A stretch of 64,000 nt of DNA, taken from NCBI RefSeq assembly GCF_932526225.1, contig NC_064044.1, positions 14,263,453 through 14,327,452 on the forward strand, written 5' to 3'. The translations under genes and the position numbers were made by a program. Origin of the DNA: Nematostella vectensis (lineage: Eukaryota; Cnidaria; Anthozoa; Actiniaria; Edwardsiidae). Positions 1 through 14,100 of this stretch are shown here, one piece after another; the stretch's first letter is position 1; every line of letters starts with the position of its first letter. Below the pieces are notes generated by a model. It searched no databases. It was not told the origin of the DNA and worked only from the letters and a program-made list of their open reading frames with translations.

Positions 1-2734
1 CCAAAAACTTCAGTCTTTTTAAAGACCCCTCGGTTGCTGGAAAAAAAAAAGTCTGGATCTCCTGACAAATTTGTTGACTAGTTGTGCTGGGAATATTTTT
101 TGGGGCGCTGAAGCGGATGCTGGTAAAAATCGTCTCGATAGGTTATACGGCAATTATTCATGTGCTGAATTGCCTTTCTACTGCTGGCTGGGGAAAAATC
201 CTAACAGACGCTAGCTGGAAAAAAATATGAAATGGTCCCTCCTGCAAAAAGGAACAGATAACTTTTCCCAAGCAACTTCTAAAATGGATATTTTCGGCAT
301 CAAAACATATTCAAACGAAAACATATGCCTTTTTAACGTGTTTCGGGAAGGGGGGCTCGTTGTATACTCTTGTATCTGCGTCCTGCAAGCATTGTTAAAA
401 TCAATCTTACTTTATACGCTTAATTTATATAAGGTAAACCGGTTAAATATCCTAAATGCTTCAATAATGGCATGCAAAAAAATCATAATGAATTTCATTG
501 CAATATTCAAGACTTTCACTTATTATTAGGCATCGATATGAAAGGTACCTATGGTGGGATTTGACGAAGTTTTGACATGAGTTTGGTAAGGATACCCCCC
601 CCCCCCCCCCTCTGCACCATTTCCTCACCTTTTTGGGATGAATATTATATAAAAAAAACCTTATTGGCGTTTTGAGGCGAGAACAACATAACATTATCCT
701 TCGCGGCTATGTGGAAACGCTTCTTATAAGTTGAACTTTTAATGAAAAGTAGGTTATATTAAACCTACAATGCTTCTGCTCTGTTTGTTATCCATATCGA
801 CTACTTAATGACAAAAAACTCTATATCATTTATAGCTATAGATTAAAATTTTATTTACAAGATTCCTTAGACTCACCAAATGATTAGTTCTGTTTTAACC
901 AGTTTTTTAGAATCATAGCGAGATAAAAAGGCCTCTCAATCGACCATCTCAATTGGCTAATGGCTTTTTATTGTTAAAGAGAACACTCTTTTAGTTTCAT
1001 GGGGTGGGAACTTCAACAAATTGTCCGCCCCATGTGTTCAGATTTTTTCTTTGTTTGTTTCTCTCCTAGCATGGATGTTCCTGTTCGCCATTATTGAATA
1101 CAAAATGCCTAATAATTATTCCATGGAAACAATAGGAATTACCGAGTGCAAATTGCTGTCTAAAACACTACTTCCTTATTCATTAAGAAGAAACTGTAAT
1201 ATTTTTATGGCAATTTCCGAGAGTTACGGAGTGAACCGCAAGGTGACAGCCGATAAAGAGACGCCATTGAAGAACTAAAAGCACCAAACCATTAAAACAA
1301 TTTATTTTATTTTAAGGGAAGCTAAGATATGGTAAAGATTACTTACTTGGGGCAATTTGTAGAAATATTTCGATGAATAGAATAGTTGGAATGATTTGAA
1401 GTGTTATCATTTTTTTTTTCTGTCCAGGAATATTTTCTCAAATGACCTGAAAAGATAAAAATTGTGTCAATAATAAGAAACGAACTATGTATGTTTTCAT
1501 GATTGCGTGAATTGAACTTCGAGATCCATAATATCTAAGTAAAAGTTAACATGGATTAGAATAACTGCGCCTCTAACCTCGCTTGGATATGATAATCAAC
1601 TGACTAGCAAAATGTCAATGAGAACATAACATCTCCAACTTGTCACCAAGGATGATGGGAAAATTCCTAGCCGATCTCTTGTCTCCCGCGAGACGGGAAT
1701 TTACGAGACGGGATATGCGAGTTGCTTGTATGGGGCGCCTTGTGACAGGGGAAAATATAATGCTTGTATTCGGAGTTTGTTTTTGAAAGGCGTTGAAGAG
1801 CTCATATTGTTCCGGTCGATAATTGGAATAACCGCTTGCCGCGTTTTTCATCCACTTGAGATTACGCACAAGAGTGAACACGGGATGACGATTCAACAGT
1901 TCCTAAGTAAATATTAGGTACACAATGGGTTAAATGCCAAATATACACATATTTGGCATATATATACATATTTTTTAATCCTGAAATTATTATTATTTTT
2001 TTTACTGCAATAGGAATGGAGTAGCTCACTGAAAGTCCTTGCGCGGGCTTACAGAATTATTTCAAGTGCGAAAGCTTTTCGAAAGCTTTTTATTTTGCTA
2101 TTTTCTAAACAGAAAAAAAACGGGAATAATTAAAAAAAACATAACTCTTCAAGAAGCCTCCTTTAATTATGAAATGTAAATACCTTGCTCATTTTCTCGA
2201 CATTTTTTTCACCGATGGAGTATGAATTACGGTGAAATAATTTAAAAAACAAAACATCTAAAAGAAATTAAGTTCTTTTCTTCACACATTTTTCTGTGTA
2301 CGGAAGAATGAAAGCGTAATAAGTAACGGAACAAACTCCTAAATATTATTTCAGGGTATATTACCTTGTGTCAACGTGAAAGATCTTCGACATAATTGGC
2401 TAAACATGTCAGGAACTATGTATTTTTTAAGCACTAAGAAAAGCGGAATCATAAGATGTCAGTGCTCAGTAAAACTGTCTTTATTTATCTATACCATTGT
2501 CATAACAACCGAGAGGCTCGAGAAGTGCTTATCCTAAAGCCCTTGCAAACGACTGCTATAAACACAAAGATTTTTCACTAAACATCTAAAAAGAACATTT
2601 TCACTAGTCAATTCCTCCATATTTGGAGATTGTATACCTTATCTGAGAGTCCGCTTCAAACATTCCTCTTTTCGCGCACCCCACCCCCACCCTTATTAAA
2701 AAAGGCGAAACTGACCATCGTCAAACGGGAGTCC
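1..2734. other. No gene recognised
   Basis: AT-rich non-coding DNA with a C14-type tract at about 594-610. ORFs of 60-100 codons are present, but none reads like a protein family. 1615-1920 is less AT-rich and contains an inverted TCCCGCGAGACGGGA motif; nothing more can be said. Confidence 0.6.
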
Positions 2735-2990
2735 TTCCCATATGAAGAAAACGTTGTCGTTTTTGGGGGTCCTTCTCAACTAACTAAAGTTGGTCACAGT
2801 AACTGTTTTTCTCTTCTGGTTACAAGTCGTAAAGTTTACGGAGCCCCTGGGGTACACTCACCTTAAAAAATACAAGAATCATGCAGATTTTCCAAATAAG
2901 GAATATAATAGTTTCCTTATATGGAAGTGACCGCGTTTGGCAAAAACGACAATTTTGTGCTCAATTTTCTTGATATGTATTAAAAAAATC
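2735..2990 (+). mobile_element. Dispersed ~260-bp element, copy 1
   Basis: Contains ATATGAAGAAAACGTTGTCG, AAGAATCATGCAG, TTTTCCAAATAAGGAATATA, CTTATATGGAAGTGACCGCG and TTTTCTTGATATGT in that order. The same string of blocks recurs at 29505-29755 and, inverted, at 9985-10265 and 46445-46700. There is no coding capacity and no clear terminal repeats, so its class (SINE or MITE) is undecided. Confidence 0.75.
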
Positions 2991-3888
2991 ATGAGTGCCC
3001 TCGACTTAACTATTTCTACTGAATGCAGCAAAATATGGATGATATGGTATTTTTATATCATCTATGCAATATCGATGTATTCCATCAGATAGTCGATGTA
3101 TACCAGATAGTCTTGGGTTTAAAACTAAACACTTCTATAGAACGCTTTCAACAAGTCTCCTGCAGACGCATGCGCATTGCAATAATGTCAATCATCTAAC
3201 ACTTACAGGGGTTGGACAAATAACGAACCCCGGGGGCGGGGGGTGTCAATCTTGAAATGCCTTCGGTCTGGGTATTCAAAGAAATCCTTTCGTAGCCCAT
3301 TGTTATACTTTTTATATCTTTTACTACATCTACTTTTATTGCATCACGTGACCATCTTCTTTGAAAAACCTGACATTCTCTCGATCACTTTTTCCTGATT
3401 ATTTATGTGGGTAGATATTTAAAATGACAAATTGTGAGAAAGCTAACAGAGTAGAGCTTTAAGCCTGTCACTCTATAAATTCCCGGTGGTGGTGGAGGTG
3501 GTTGAGTTTGATTGTTATTCAAATTCGAAATAAAGTCGTAAATCAAAATAAAGCTTTAGTGTTTTAAGACCTTGGGGCGTCTTACGGATTAATAAAAACC
3601 ATCTGTAACTATCACTACCAAACATAAGCACCAACAACGTAGAATGCCGAATACGTTGTTTGCGTGAACACTTTCATTTTGTATTACTGTGTCGGCAGCC
3701 ATTTTGTCATCCTAGCAAATAAGTATCAAGTGCGAAAAAGCACCCATTTCCATCGACTGATTGGGAAAGCTGCTGCGGTATGTTTGATTGTATTAAAGAA
3801 TACTGTTTTTTAGGTGCGGTTACTTTTAGATCCCTTTTTAAGTCCTACCAATAACAATTTTGTGGAAGACAAGGCCTATAAGAAACTC

Positions 3889-4206
3889 CACTTTTTTTAT
3901 AAGAACTTCCAGCCTGAGATTTCATCAAATTTTAAGAACATGCTAACAACATGCCGAGGCTCAGATAGCTCAGATAGTCCTGATGCGTTCTAAAATGCAG
4001 AATCAAATTGTGCTCATAGTAACAACCTTTTTATTGCTATTGATCCTTAGTGAAATTCTCTTTCTAATATTTCATTGGGTATTATATTCATAAATAGACA
4101 AAAATTAAAGAACATCGTAAAGAACATATTCATGCTTAAAATGTCCCAAAAATAAGAACGTCATAGCCTCAACTGAAAATTAGACGTTCTTATAAAAAAA
4201 AGAGTG
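3889..4206. mobile_element. MITE-like element with ~35-bp imperfect terminal inverted repeats
   Basis: Left end CACTTTTTTTATAAGAACTT then CCAGCCTGAGATTT. Right end, read inverted, CACTCTTTTTTTTATAAGAA then CGTC...TTGAGGCT. About 318 bp, AT-rich, no ORF. Confidence 0.6.
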
Positions 4207-4479
4207 TTGTTCTAAATACATCTTGTCAAATGGCATTTATTTATTACATTGAAATAATCTAAAGTGTTTGATGCTAGAACACTTAGCTTGGCGTTGTTGG
4301 TTAAGCTGGGATCTACGAGTCTTTCACCGCTAAAAATTGGCAAAAGAGTTATGGATTGTTTCGTTCATCAATGGTTGTATGCGATTATGAAATGGACAAA
4401 ACTCGTCACTTTTAGTCAAGGGTGATGGAAGCACACGAAGGCCAGTCAGTCAAATTTATGTTTTATCGCCGCACAAGTC

Positions 4480-4649
4480 TTATGTTCTTTCTCCACAAGT
4501 TTTCGCCTCTTTGATCCCTCTAAATCTCCAGCCTTCGGGCGTTGCGGTCTTACGATCATCGTCCCTCACGTACTGCGGGCTCACAGACACGGCGGTAATC
4601 CAGTCTACACCTCCCATGGTGTGTTTCATATGGAAGATAGGTTTATGGT
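4480..4649 (-). pseudogene. Unrecognised ORF fragment or orphan exon
   Basis: On the minus strand an open stretch from about 4649 to a TAA at 4480-4482 includes an ATG at 4617 followed by 44 codons: GGVDWITAVSVSPQYVRDDD then RKTATPEGWRFRGIKEAKTC. Base composition is clearly less AT-rich than the flanks, and the residues look protein-like. The next frame upstream (to 4835) also looks partly protein-like, so it may be a frameshifted relic. No family was recognised. It could be a terminal exon of a gene extending to the right on the minus strand, or chance. Confidence 0.3.
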
Positions 4650-5814
4650 CTTAAATTGTGAGTTTCGAAACCCTCCTTGTATTGCTGACAGATTGCCTCT
4701 TTGCAAAATGAAACCAGTAAATTGATTGTGAAAGAGATAGAAACCAAAAAAAAAGAGCATATGGAAGTTCAGCAATAGGACAAGGAGATAAGAGCCTTGG
4801 TTTACAAAACAAAAGTTAAAAGCTTTGACGCCCAAACAAGGGCCTTTTTTTCCAACTCACTGATTCAAAAACAAGTAAATGGAAAGAACGATGCATGGTT
4901 ATGTAAGGTAGTCTATCAATTTAGACAACTATTAGATTTTAGTGAACGAGAAAATTGCTAGAAGTGTCAGCACAAATAAGTATGAAACATGTTATAATTA
5001 TGATAAGCAAACATACCAAATATCCAAATGCTTACAGATGTAGCTACTCGAGTATGTGCCTAGGATGCAAGCAAGGCTTATCTTGTAACGTGAGCATTCA
5101 AAATATACTGACTGTTTAGTAACTCGCGCTGCACTAGAGTCGTGGTTTTGAAAGCAGCTGACGAATTAACACACATCCAATTTTTCCACTAAACAACGGG
5201 GTACTTTGCATGTATATCCTATTAGCTTTCAACGCAAGGGACAAACAGGATTTATAAGTAATTGTCTGAGCTACATTTCACAAACCATATTATTAAGGCA
5301 GCATATTAAGGTGATTGAAAAGATTTCTAGATGTCTCCTTTTCCGTTTTAACATATTGAAAAAATAATATCAGTTGATAAAAGAAATAAAACAAAGAGTT
5401 ATTTCTTTTGAATATTTTTTCCATTCCGAAGAAAAATATAATTAACTATGTTACATTTGACTTCACAATACCGCATGCTGAGTTAAAGGATGTTGTGGAA
5501 AACATTATTAAATCTTAGCGATTTCTCTATTAAGAACACAGCAGATAGAAAATGGAAAGCATAATATCCAAGATAAGAATAAAAGACGGGGATCTAGCTT
5601 TTATTCAAAAAGAAACCCTAGCAAGTTAGATCAAAATAGATGGATCTAGAGAAGCCAAAAGAAAAAGAAATAAAATAAAAAATAATAAAAATGAGGGGAG
5701 AGCAGTATTTTGCTGATTTTAGTTATATGACATAATTGTTTTCGAAAAACAATTTTTTCGAAAAAAAATCAAATATTTTCATCAACAAGTAAACGTTGTA
5801 ACGTAATATTGAAA

Positions 5815-6050
5815 CAAAATAACAAGATAATCATAAGTTATTCAAAACAAGATAATTAATTATAACGTATTCAAAACAAGATAATTAATTTACAATGTAT
5901 TCAAAGCAATATAATTAATTATAACGTCTTCGAAACAGCATAAATAACTTTAACGTATTCGAAACAAGTTACTTAATCATAATTTAAAACGAGGTGATTT
6001 ATAACGTATTCGAAACAAGTTAATCAATTATAACGTATTCGAAGCAGGAC
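5815..6050. repeat. AT-rich ~31-bp degenerate minisatellite
   Basis: About seven diverged copies of AAACAAGATAATTAATTATA then ACGTATTC. It lies outside any recognised gene, left of ACSL-A. Divergence between units suggests age. Confidence 0.8.
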
Positions 6051-6175
6051 GGGAAACCTGTGATGTTTTTAAAACGCTAGGGCCTGGGCTTGTTCAAAAT
6101 GGCGGCCTGCAAAATAGTAGTAACTACAAACTTCTGCAAGTTTACACGGAAATTCTCGACGTACAAAGTTCTAGG

Positions 6176-8184
6176 GCGAAAAATATTATTAAAAAAAAAA
6201 ACAAGAAAAAAGAAAACACAATATTGAAGCGGACTTCTAAACATGATATGTAGCTGTAGCTACAAAAAATATGTAATTAATCATAATTTTTTATACTTTA
6301 ATGCTTTTGATTAGCGATACGATTTTATTAAAAGTTAGATTTTGTCTCGAGGTCAGCGACGCGTAACAGAATATAAAAAAAAGATTGTTACAAAAAACTG
6401 CATGTATATTTGAAGAAAGACTTTGGACGAGATTGCTCTATAAGAGGTAATAAATAAAAGGTGGCAGAAAGTGATAAATAAATAAACGCCATTCTCGCAT
6501 TATCGCCATTGTGTGATTGTAAGAAATATAAGAATAAACTTTATATCCATATTATGAGAAATAGAGTAAACGCCATATCGAAAATTAATTCCACAGCGAG
6601 ATTACAAGAAATGAAATAAACGGCATAACAAAATTTTAAAATCTCACCTTAGCATTAAATGACTGCCCCCACCCCTTCTCTTTTTTTGTGTGTAATCACT
6701 GACAGTTTAAAGTTTTGCCGCCAAAACAGCAGGTGTTGTTTGTAACACTAGAACCAGCACAAGGTGTGGTGCCATTAAGGCGAACAGCACACAGAGACTA
6801 GAGAGCACCACACACGACGCGTATACTTTAGCCAGCCGGGCCATAACAGTTTCACACCCACGGCTATCAGACACTACCGTACCAACAATCTTTTCTCGAA
6901 GGAGATGAAGGCGAGGAATACGAGTGTGGAGTTGCCAGAGATGCAATCAGTGGAGATTGAGGTTAGTGTGGCCTGCTCTTATACTTACTAAACACGCGTT
7001 TAACAAATCTTAGAAAACAAATCACTACTACTTTGTACCTTCTTTTTGGTTCTAATGACTCCTAATTTATCAGACTGTAAGTCATCTCAACTGTTAAAAG
7101 AAGACTAAACCAAGGATCGGTTTTTTAGGAAGCTATAGCTTTGTAAACATATTTCCAGTTCTCATTCATTCATGCTGTCCCCGTTAATGCTTTTAAAATG
7201 GCTACAGAACCGGTTCAAATAACTTAAGAGAAGTAACAGATAGCGTCACATCTCGTGTGCTGAGTGTATTGCGGCAATACTAAATATTTCGAGATACAAA
7301 AATCGTCATTCGTATAAAGTAAAGTACGTTTTTTTTTTCCGAACTGTTTTTCCCTAATCCTTAACCGTATACTAATCACAGTCAATCGTAATACTTTATT
7401 TCATTTAATTGTTTCTGTGAAGTCTTAAAAAATATATATACATTTAGTTGAGCATGAATCAGCTTGCTCTATGTAATGACCGTACGTTGGCGTAAAAACT
7501 GTTGTGTGCCGTCGCTGGCTCGATGTGAAGCGTTCTCTTTGGTCTCGGAGGGCACATGGCGGCTTTTATAATGTGCGGTTTAGCGGTGACCAAAGATTAA
7601 GGGTATACTCAATACCACTTATTATTCGCATTGAATCTCCATTGGTCTTTGATAAGAACTCCAAAAATCAGTCGAAAAAGATACAATCGATATAATATAA
7701 CTGATATAATAATATAAATGCCCAACTAAAGAGATCTGGCACTGAAAATGGCTATAAGCTGCAACCGCTTCTTTCTTAACAGGAATCCATAAATGTGTAG
7801 TACGACAAAAAAAAAATCATTCTTCTTTGCACATTTCTGTGCCCTGTGATCCTTTTTAGATATGATTGTCGATAGCTAGTGTGTTTATAGTATAACCATA
7901 GCCATACCACATGTCCCATTCGGGACATTTGATTGTATAGCAAAATACAAAAAGTGCAGTTCTTTATTTTGAAAATGATAATCCATGTCCAATACAAATT
8001 GATAATAACAAGACCTTTTACAGAAGCCACTGTGATACACTTTCACTTTTACAAAAATTGTAATAAGCAATGACGAAAATGATAATAATTTTAGTGAATA
8101 AGATTAAAATCCAAATATTGTGAACAATTGAACTTTCAAGCACCCTGTATACTATCGCCATGGCCTACGCATGCGCAATTCTAT
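6176..8184. other. No gene recognised; likely ACSL-A 3' flank
   Basis: Mostly AT-rich. 6695-6960 has higher GC and open frames on both strands, with a plausible acceptor TTTGTGTGTAATCACTGACA then G before 6700 and a GT at 6961. No family resemblance. The segment next to 8184 should be ACSL-A 3' UTR. Confidence 0.5.
7963..7968 (-). other. Candidate poly(A) signal of ACSL-A
   Basis: AATAAA on the minus strand about 217 nt past the ACSL-A stop codon (8185-8187). It is the first such hexamer I see downstream. Use is inferred from position only. Confidence 0.45.
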
Positions 8185-11100
8185 CTACCGCGCGTCTGTG
8201 TATACGTTAGACTCGTTCCCAGCTTTCCCTTTCATCTCAAGATTTAGGTTAACCTCGTTCCTGGGCCTCTCGCCCTTAGTCTCGACCTCGTGGTACAGGC
8301 TTTCGATGACGTCATGGAATGCTTTGATGATCTGGGGACGCTTGATCTTGAATGTGGCGGTCATCAGATCATTCTCGACGCTGAACGCCTCGGGATGAAG
8401 ATGCACTGCCTTAACCTGGGTAGATGAGAATTGAATGGTAGCGTCCTACATATTAATATATCCCTATATTGATATACACCTATATTGATAAACACCTATA
8501 TTTGATATACACCCATATTGATAAACACCTATATTGATATACACCCATATTGATATACACCTATATTGATATACACCCATATTGATATACACCCACATTG
8601 ATAAACACCTATATTGATATACACTCATATTGATATACACCTATATTGACTGAAATACACCTCTATTAATATACACCCATATTGATATACACCTATATTG
8701 ATATACACCCATATTGATATACACCTATATTGATATACACCTATATTGACTGAAATACAACTATATTGATATACACCCATATTGATATACACCTATATTG
8801 ATATACACCCATATTGATATACACCTATATTGATATACACCTATATTGATATACACCTATTTAAAATAAGGTTGCACTCAGAGACCATGTGTATCGTAAC
8901 CCGCAATGCTTCATGGGTATCAAGTAAATAAGCAAATGAGCATTAATATACATATACAGGTTTCAAAAGCTGGATACAAGGATTCAGCCGTTTTTACACT
9001 ACCCATGAGCCACAGCGTTTCTACACATGAACCACAGCGTTTCTCTATATGTAGAAACCACAGGTTTCTACATATTTCGCATTTGAGCCATGCTTCAAAA
9101 CTCTCGGATTATTATTATTAACATTATTTTCATTTTCATTATTATCATAATTATTTTTTCTTATGACTATCATTATTATTATTAGTGGTAACAATATCAT
9201 TTCATCAATTTCAAAATTCCTCCCCTCCCCAAAGTTTAAAAAGTGGCTGTGATGTCAAACTCATAGAATCAAAAAGCCCAAACTGTCGTGATCTAGTACC
9301 AAAACAATGAATACAATACACCAAAAATTGGAATTGGACTCTGCCAAATTCGCGTTTTAATAAGACTTCTTCAGGGCAGACTCTTGTGTCTGCCCTGAAG
9401 AAGTCTTATAAAAGACGAAAATTTGTATTCTAACTCAGGCACTATTACCCCCCTCGAAACCACACCCCTCCCCCTACACCCACTTTTGGGACCACTCCGC
9501 CGACCCTGCTTTTCACTTTCACTTTAGACTTAACTAAAAAAAAATACTTCTATTAAAAGCAGAGTTAAAATATCGGAATACCCTGCCAGGATTTGATAAT
9601 TGTATAATGTCTTGTTTTTATTTATTTCTAAAATTATCAATTTATAAAAGTTCTTCGGTAAAACAATCGTGGCAGGGTAATGTAAAGTTGTTCCAGAGAA
9701 CCATGCATATCCTATACCTGTTCAAATGAGAACAGCTCTGCCTCTTTGCAAACTCGTACGACGTCTTCAAAAACAGCTTGCCGTACTTCCTGAAAAAAAG
9801 GAAGAAATAGATAAATACGTAGAGCGAGCCTACAAGTAGGGGGTAATGGGAGTATCAAAAGGCACGTCAATGATATCATAGTAAGTAGAAGATGGAGTAC
9901 AGGTAACAGATGACACGCAAGCTAAAAAGACTCAAACAGTCCAACAAGCATTGAGTCCAACAAAATTGAGAGTCCAACAAAATTTGCTGACATATCAAGA
10001 AAATTTAGCCAAAAATTGTCGTTTTTACCAGACGCGGTCACTCCCATATAAGGAAAGTAATATATTCCTTATTTGGAAAACCTGCATGATTCTTATCATT
10101 TTTAGGGCTGCCGTACCGCAGGTGCTTCGCAAACTTTGTGAATTGTATTCGGAGTAAAAAAACAGTGACTGTGACCATCTTTAGTCAATGGAGAAGCTTC
10201 TGAAAAGAAACTAAAATTCCTCTGTACCAGACCCCTAAAACGACAACGGTTTCTCCACATGATATAGCGGGAAATGTACGGACGCGCGCGTAGTGATGAG
10301 CTTGTGACATTGAATCGAGATAACTACAGACAAGCTTTGCCGACGTTTAAAGCGTTACCCTATGTCGGAGCAAAAATAGACGAAGGGCTAACGCTTAAAA
10401 CGTTAGCGAAACTACTTTGTTTTCATAGAGGCGTAAAACGTACACTTTTAATCTTTTGAATTATTTTCCTTTTATGTACTTGCATAGCATTTAATAGGAT
10501 GAGCCTAAATCATAACTACCTCTTTCTCACAAAGAGTCTTCAAATCCCCTTGAATGTTCTTTTGGGCGGCCCATTTTTTTAGAACTTCTCCATCTGGAAC
10601 TAGGATTGCCACGACAAATGTCTAAGATGAAGAAAAAGACTTAAAATAATCGAGTACCGACAGTTTACATTAAGGTTAAATCTATATTAATCAAATAATA
10701 AACAGAGCGGGTGTGCTTTTTCTCTGCACACTGCTCTGAAGTTTCCAGCGAAAGAGTGAACAATAAAACCTTAGACAGACTATTGAAATGCTGGTGTTGA
10801 TATGATAGATAAAGGTTGGAGATGTGTTGATATTATAATGATGGCTTATGTTAATAATGATGACTTTCGTACTTTTAGCGACTCCCCATGAACAAACGCC
10901 TGGGCAACAAATGGGCTTCTTTGCGCGATATTCTCGAGCTTTCCGGGGGCAACATACTCGCCCTAAGCAAACAAAATAAATTGTGCATTAGAATGAAGTA
11001 GTCAGGAGGGGTTAAGCATCTTTGTGCGAATACCTGAGCAAGTTTGAATATATCCTTCTTCCTGTCGATTATCTTTAGGGCTCCATTCTGAGATAGCAAA

Positions 11101-14100
11101 TCGGGTATTTTTAGAATAACCCAATAAAATTTAGCGTGCAGAGCTCAGCGACAGCGCACATAGCCGTCGCAAAACAACAACACAGCAAAACACAAAAAGA
11201 CACAGCACAGCACAGCACAACACAAAAAGACACAGCACAGCACAACACAAAAAGACACAGCACAGCACAGCACAGCACAGCACAGCACAGCACAGCACAG
11301 CACAAAAAGACACAGCACAGCACAGCACAGCACAGCACAGCACAAAAAGACACAGCACAGCACAGCACAACACAAAAAGACACAGCACAGCACAGCACAA
11401 CACAAAAAGACACAGCACAGCACAGCACAACACAAAAAGACACAGCACAGCACAACACAAAAAGACACAGCACAGCACAGCACAGCACAGCACAGCACAG
11501 CACAGCACAGCACAGCACAGCACAGCACAGCACAGCACAGCACAGCACAGCACAGCACAGCACAGCACAGCACAGCACAGCACAAAAAGACACAGCACAG
11601 CACAGCACAGCACAAAAAGACACAGCACAGCACAGCACAACACAAAAAGACACAGCACAGCACAGCACAACACAAAAAGACACAGCACAGCACAACACAG
11701 CACAAAAAGACACAGCACAGCACAGCACAAAAAGACACAGCACAGCACAGCACAGCACAGCACAGCACAGCACAGCACAGCACAGCACAAAAAGACACAG
11801 CACAGCACAGCACAACACAAAAAGACACAGCACAGCACAGCACAGCACAGCACAGCACAGCACAGCACAGCACAGCACAAAAAGACACAGCACAGCACAG
11901 CACAAAAAGACACAGCACAGCACAGCACAACACAAAAAGACACAGCACAGCACAGCACAGCACAAAAAGACACAGCACAGCACAGCACAACACAAAAAGA
12001 CACAGCACAGCACAACACAAAAAGACACAGCACAGCACAGCACAACACAAAAAGACACAGCACAGCACAACACAAAAAGACACAGCACAGCACAACACAA
12101 AAAGACACAGCACAGCACAGCACAACACAAAAAGACACAGCACAGCACAGCACAACACAAAAAGACACAGCACAGCACAGCACAAAAAGACACAGCACAG
12201 CACAGCACAACACAAAAAGACACAGCACAGCACAGCACAGCACAGCACAGTACAGCACAGCACAGCACAGCACAGCACAACACAAAAAGACACAGCACAG
12301 CACAAAAAGACACAGCACAGCACAGCACAGCACAGCACAGCACAGCACAGCACAACACAAAAAGACACAGCACAGCACAAAAAGACACAGCACAGCACAG
12401 CACAGCACAGCACAGCACAGCACAGCACAGCACAGCACAGCACAGCACAGCACAAAAAGACACAGCACAGCACAGCACAACACAAAAAGACACGGCACAG
12501 CACAGCACAGCACAAAAAGACACAGCACAGCACAGCACAACACAAAAAGACACAGCACAGCACAGCACAACACAAAAAGACACAGCACAGCACAGCACAA
12601 CACAAAAGACACAGCACAGCACAACACAGCACAAAAAGACACAGCACAGCACAGCACAACACAAAAAGACACAGCACAGCACAGCACAACACAAAAAGAC
12701 ACAGCACAGCACAGCACAACACAAAAGACACAGCACAGCACAACACAGCACAAAAAGACACAGCACAGCACAGCACAAAAAGACACAGCACAGCACAACA
12801 CAGCACAAAAAGACACAGCACAGCACAGCACAACACAAAAAGACACAGCACAGCACAGCACAGCACAGCACAGCACAGCACAAAAAGACACAGCACAGCA
12901 CAGCACAACACAAAAAGACACAGTACAGCACAGCACAGCACAAAAAGACACAGCACAGCACAGCACAACACAAAAAGACACAGCACAGCACAGCACAGCA
13001 CAGCACAGCACAAAAAGACACAGCACAGCACAGCACAACACAAAAAGACACAGCACAGCACAGCACAACACAAAAAGACACAGCACAGCACAGCACAGCA
13101 CAGCACAAAAAGACACAGCACAGCACAGCACAACACAAAAAGACACAGCACAGCACAGCACAGCACAGCACAAAAAGACACAGCACAACACAGCACAACA
13201 CAAAAAGACACAGCACAGCACAGCACAGCACAGCACAGCACAGCACAAAAAGACACAGCACAGCACAGCACAACACAAAAAGACACAGCACAGCACAGCA
13301 CAACACAAAAAGACACAGCACAACACAGCACAACACAAAAAGACACAGCACAGCACAGCACAACACAAAAAGACACAGCACAACACAGCACAACACAAAA
13401 AGACACAGCACAGCACAAAAAGACACAGCACAGCACAACACAAAAAGACACAGCACAGCACAGCACAGCACAGCACAAAAAGACACAGCACAGCACAGCA
13501 CAGCACAACACAAAAAGACACAGCACAGCACAACACAAAAAGACACAGCACAGCACAGCACAAAACAAAAAGACACAGCACAGTACAGCACAGCACAACA
13601 CAAAAAGACACAGCACAGCACAGCACAGCACAAAAAGACACAGCACAGCACAGCACAACACAAAAAGACACAGCACAGCACAAAAAGACACAGCACAGCA
13701 CAGCACAACACAAAAAGACACAGCACAGCACAAAAAGACACAGCACAACACAGCACAACACAAAAAGACACAGCACAACACAGCACAACACAAAAAGACA
13801 CAGCACAGCACAGCACAACACAAAAAGACACAGCACAGCACAGCACAACACAAAAAGACACAGCACAGCACAGCACAACACAAAAGACACAGCACAGCAC
13901 AAAAAGACAGAGCACAGCACAGCACAGCACAGCACAGCACAGCACAACACAAAAAGACACAGCACAGCACAGCACAGCACAAAAAGACACAGCACAGCAC
14001 AGCACAACACAAAAAGACACAGCACAGCACAGCACAGCACAGCACAAAAAGACACAGCACAGCACAGCACAACACAAAAAGACACAGCACAGCACAGCAC

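Noticed and set aside
6707-6946. Hydrophobic minus-strand ORF of 79 codons, and an overlapping plus-strand open stretch
   Set aside because: No family resemblance. Open frames on both strands in a GC-richer patch; a splice-like GT at 6961 alone is too weak.
8171-8398. Plus-strand ORF of 75 codons
   Set aside because: It is the antisense shadow of the last ACSL-A exon.
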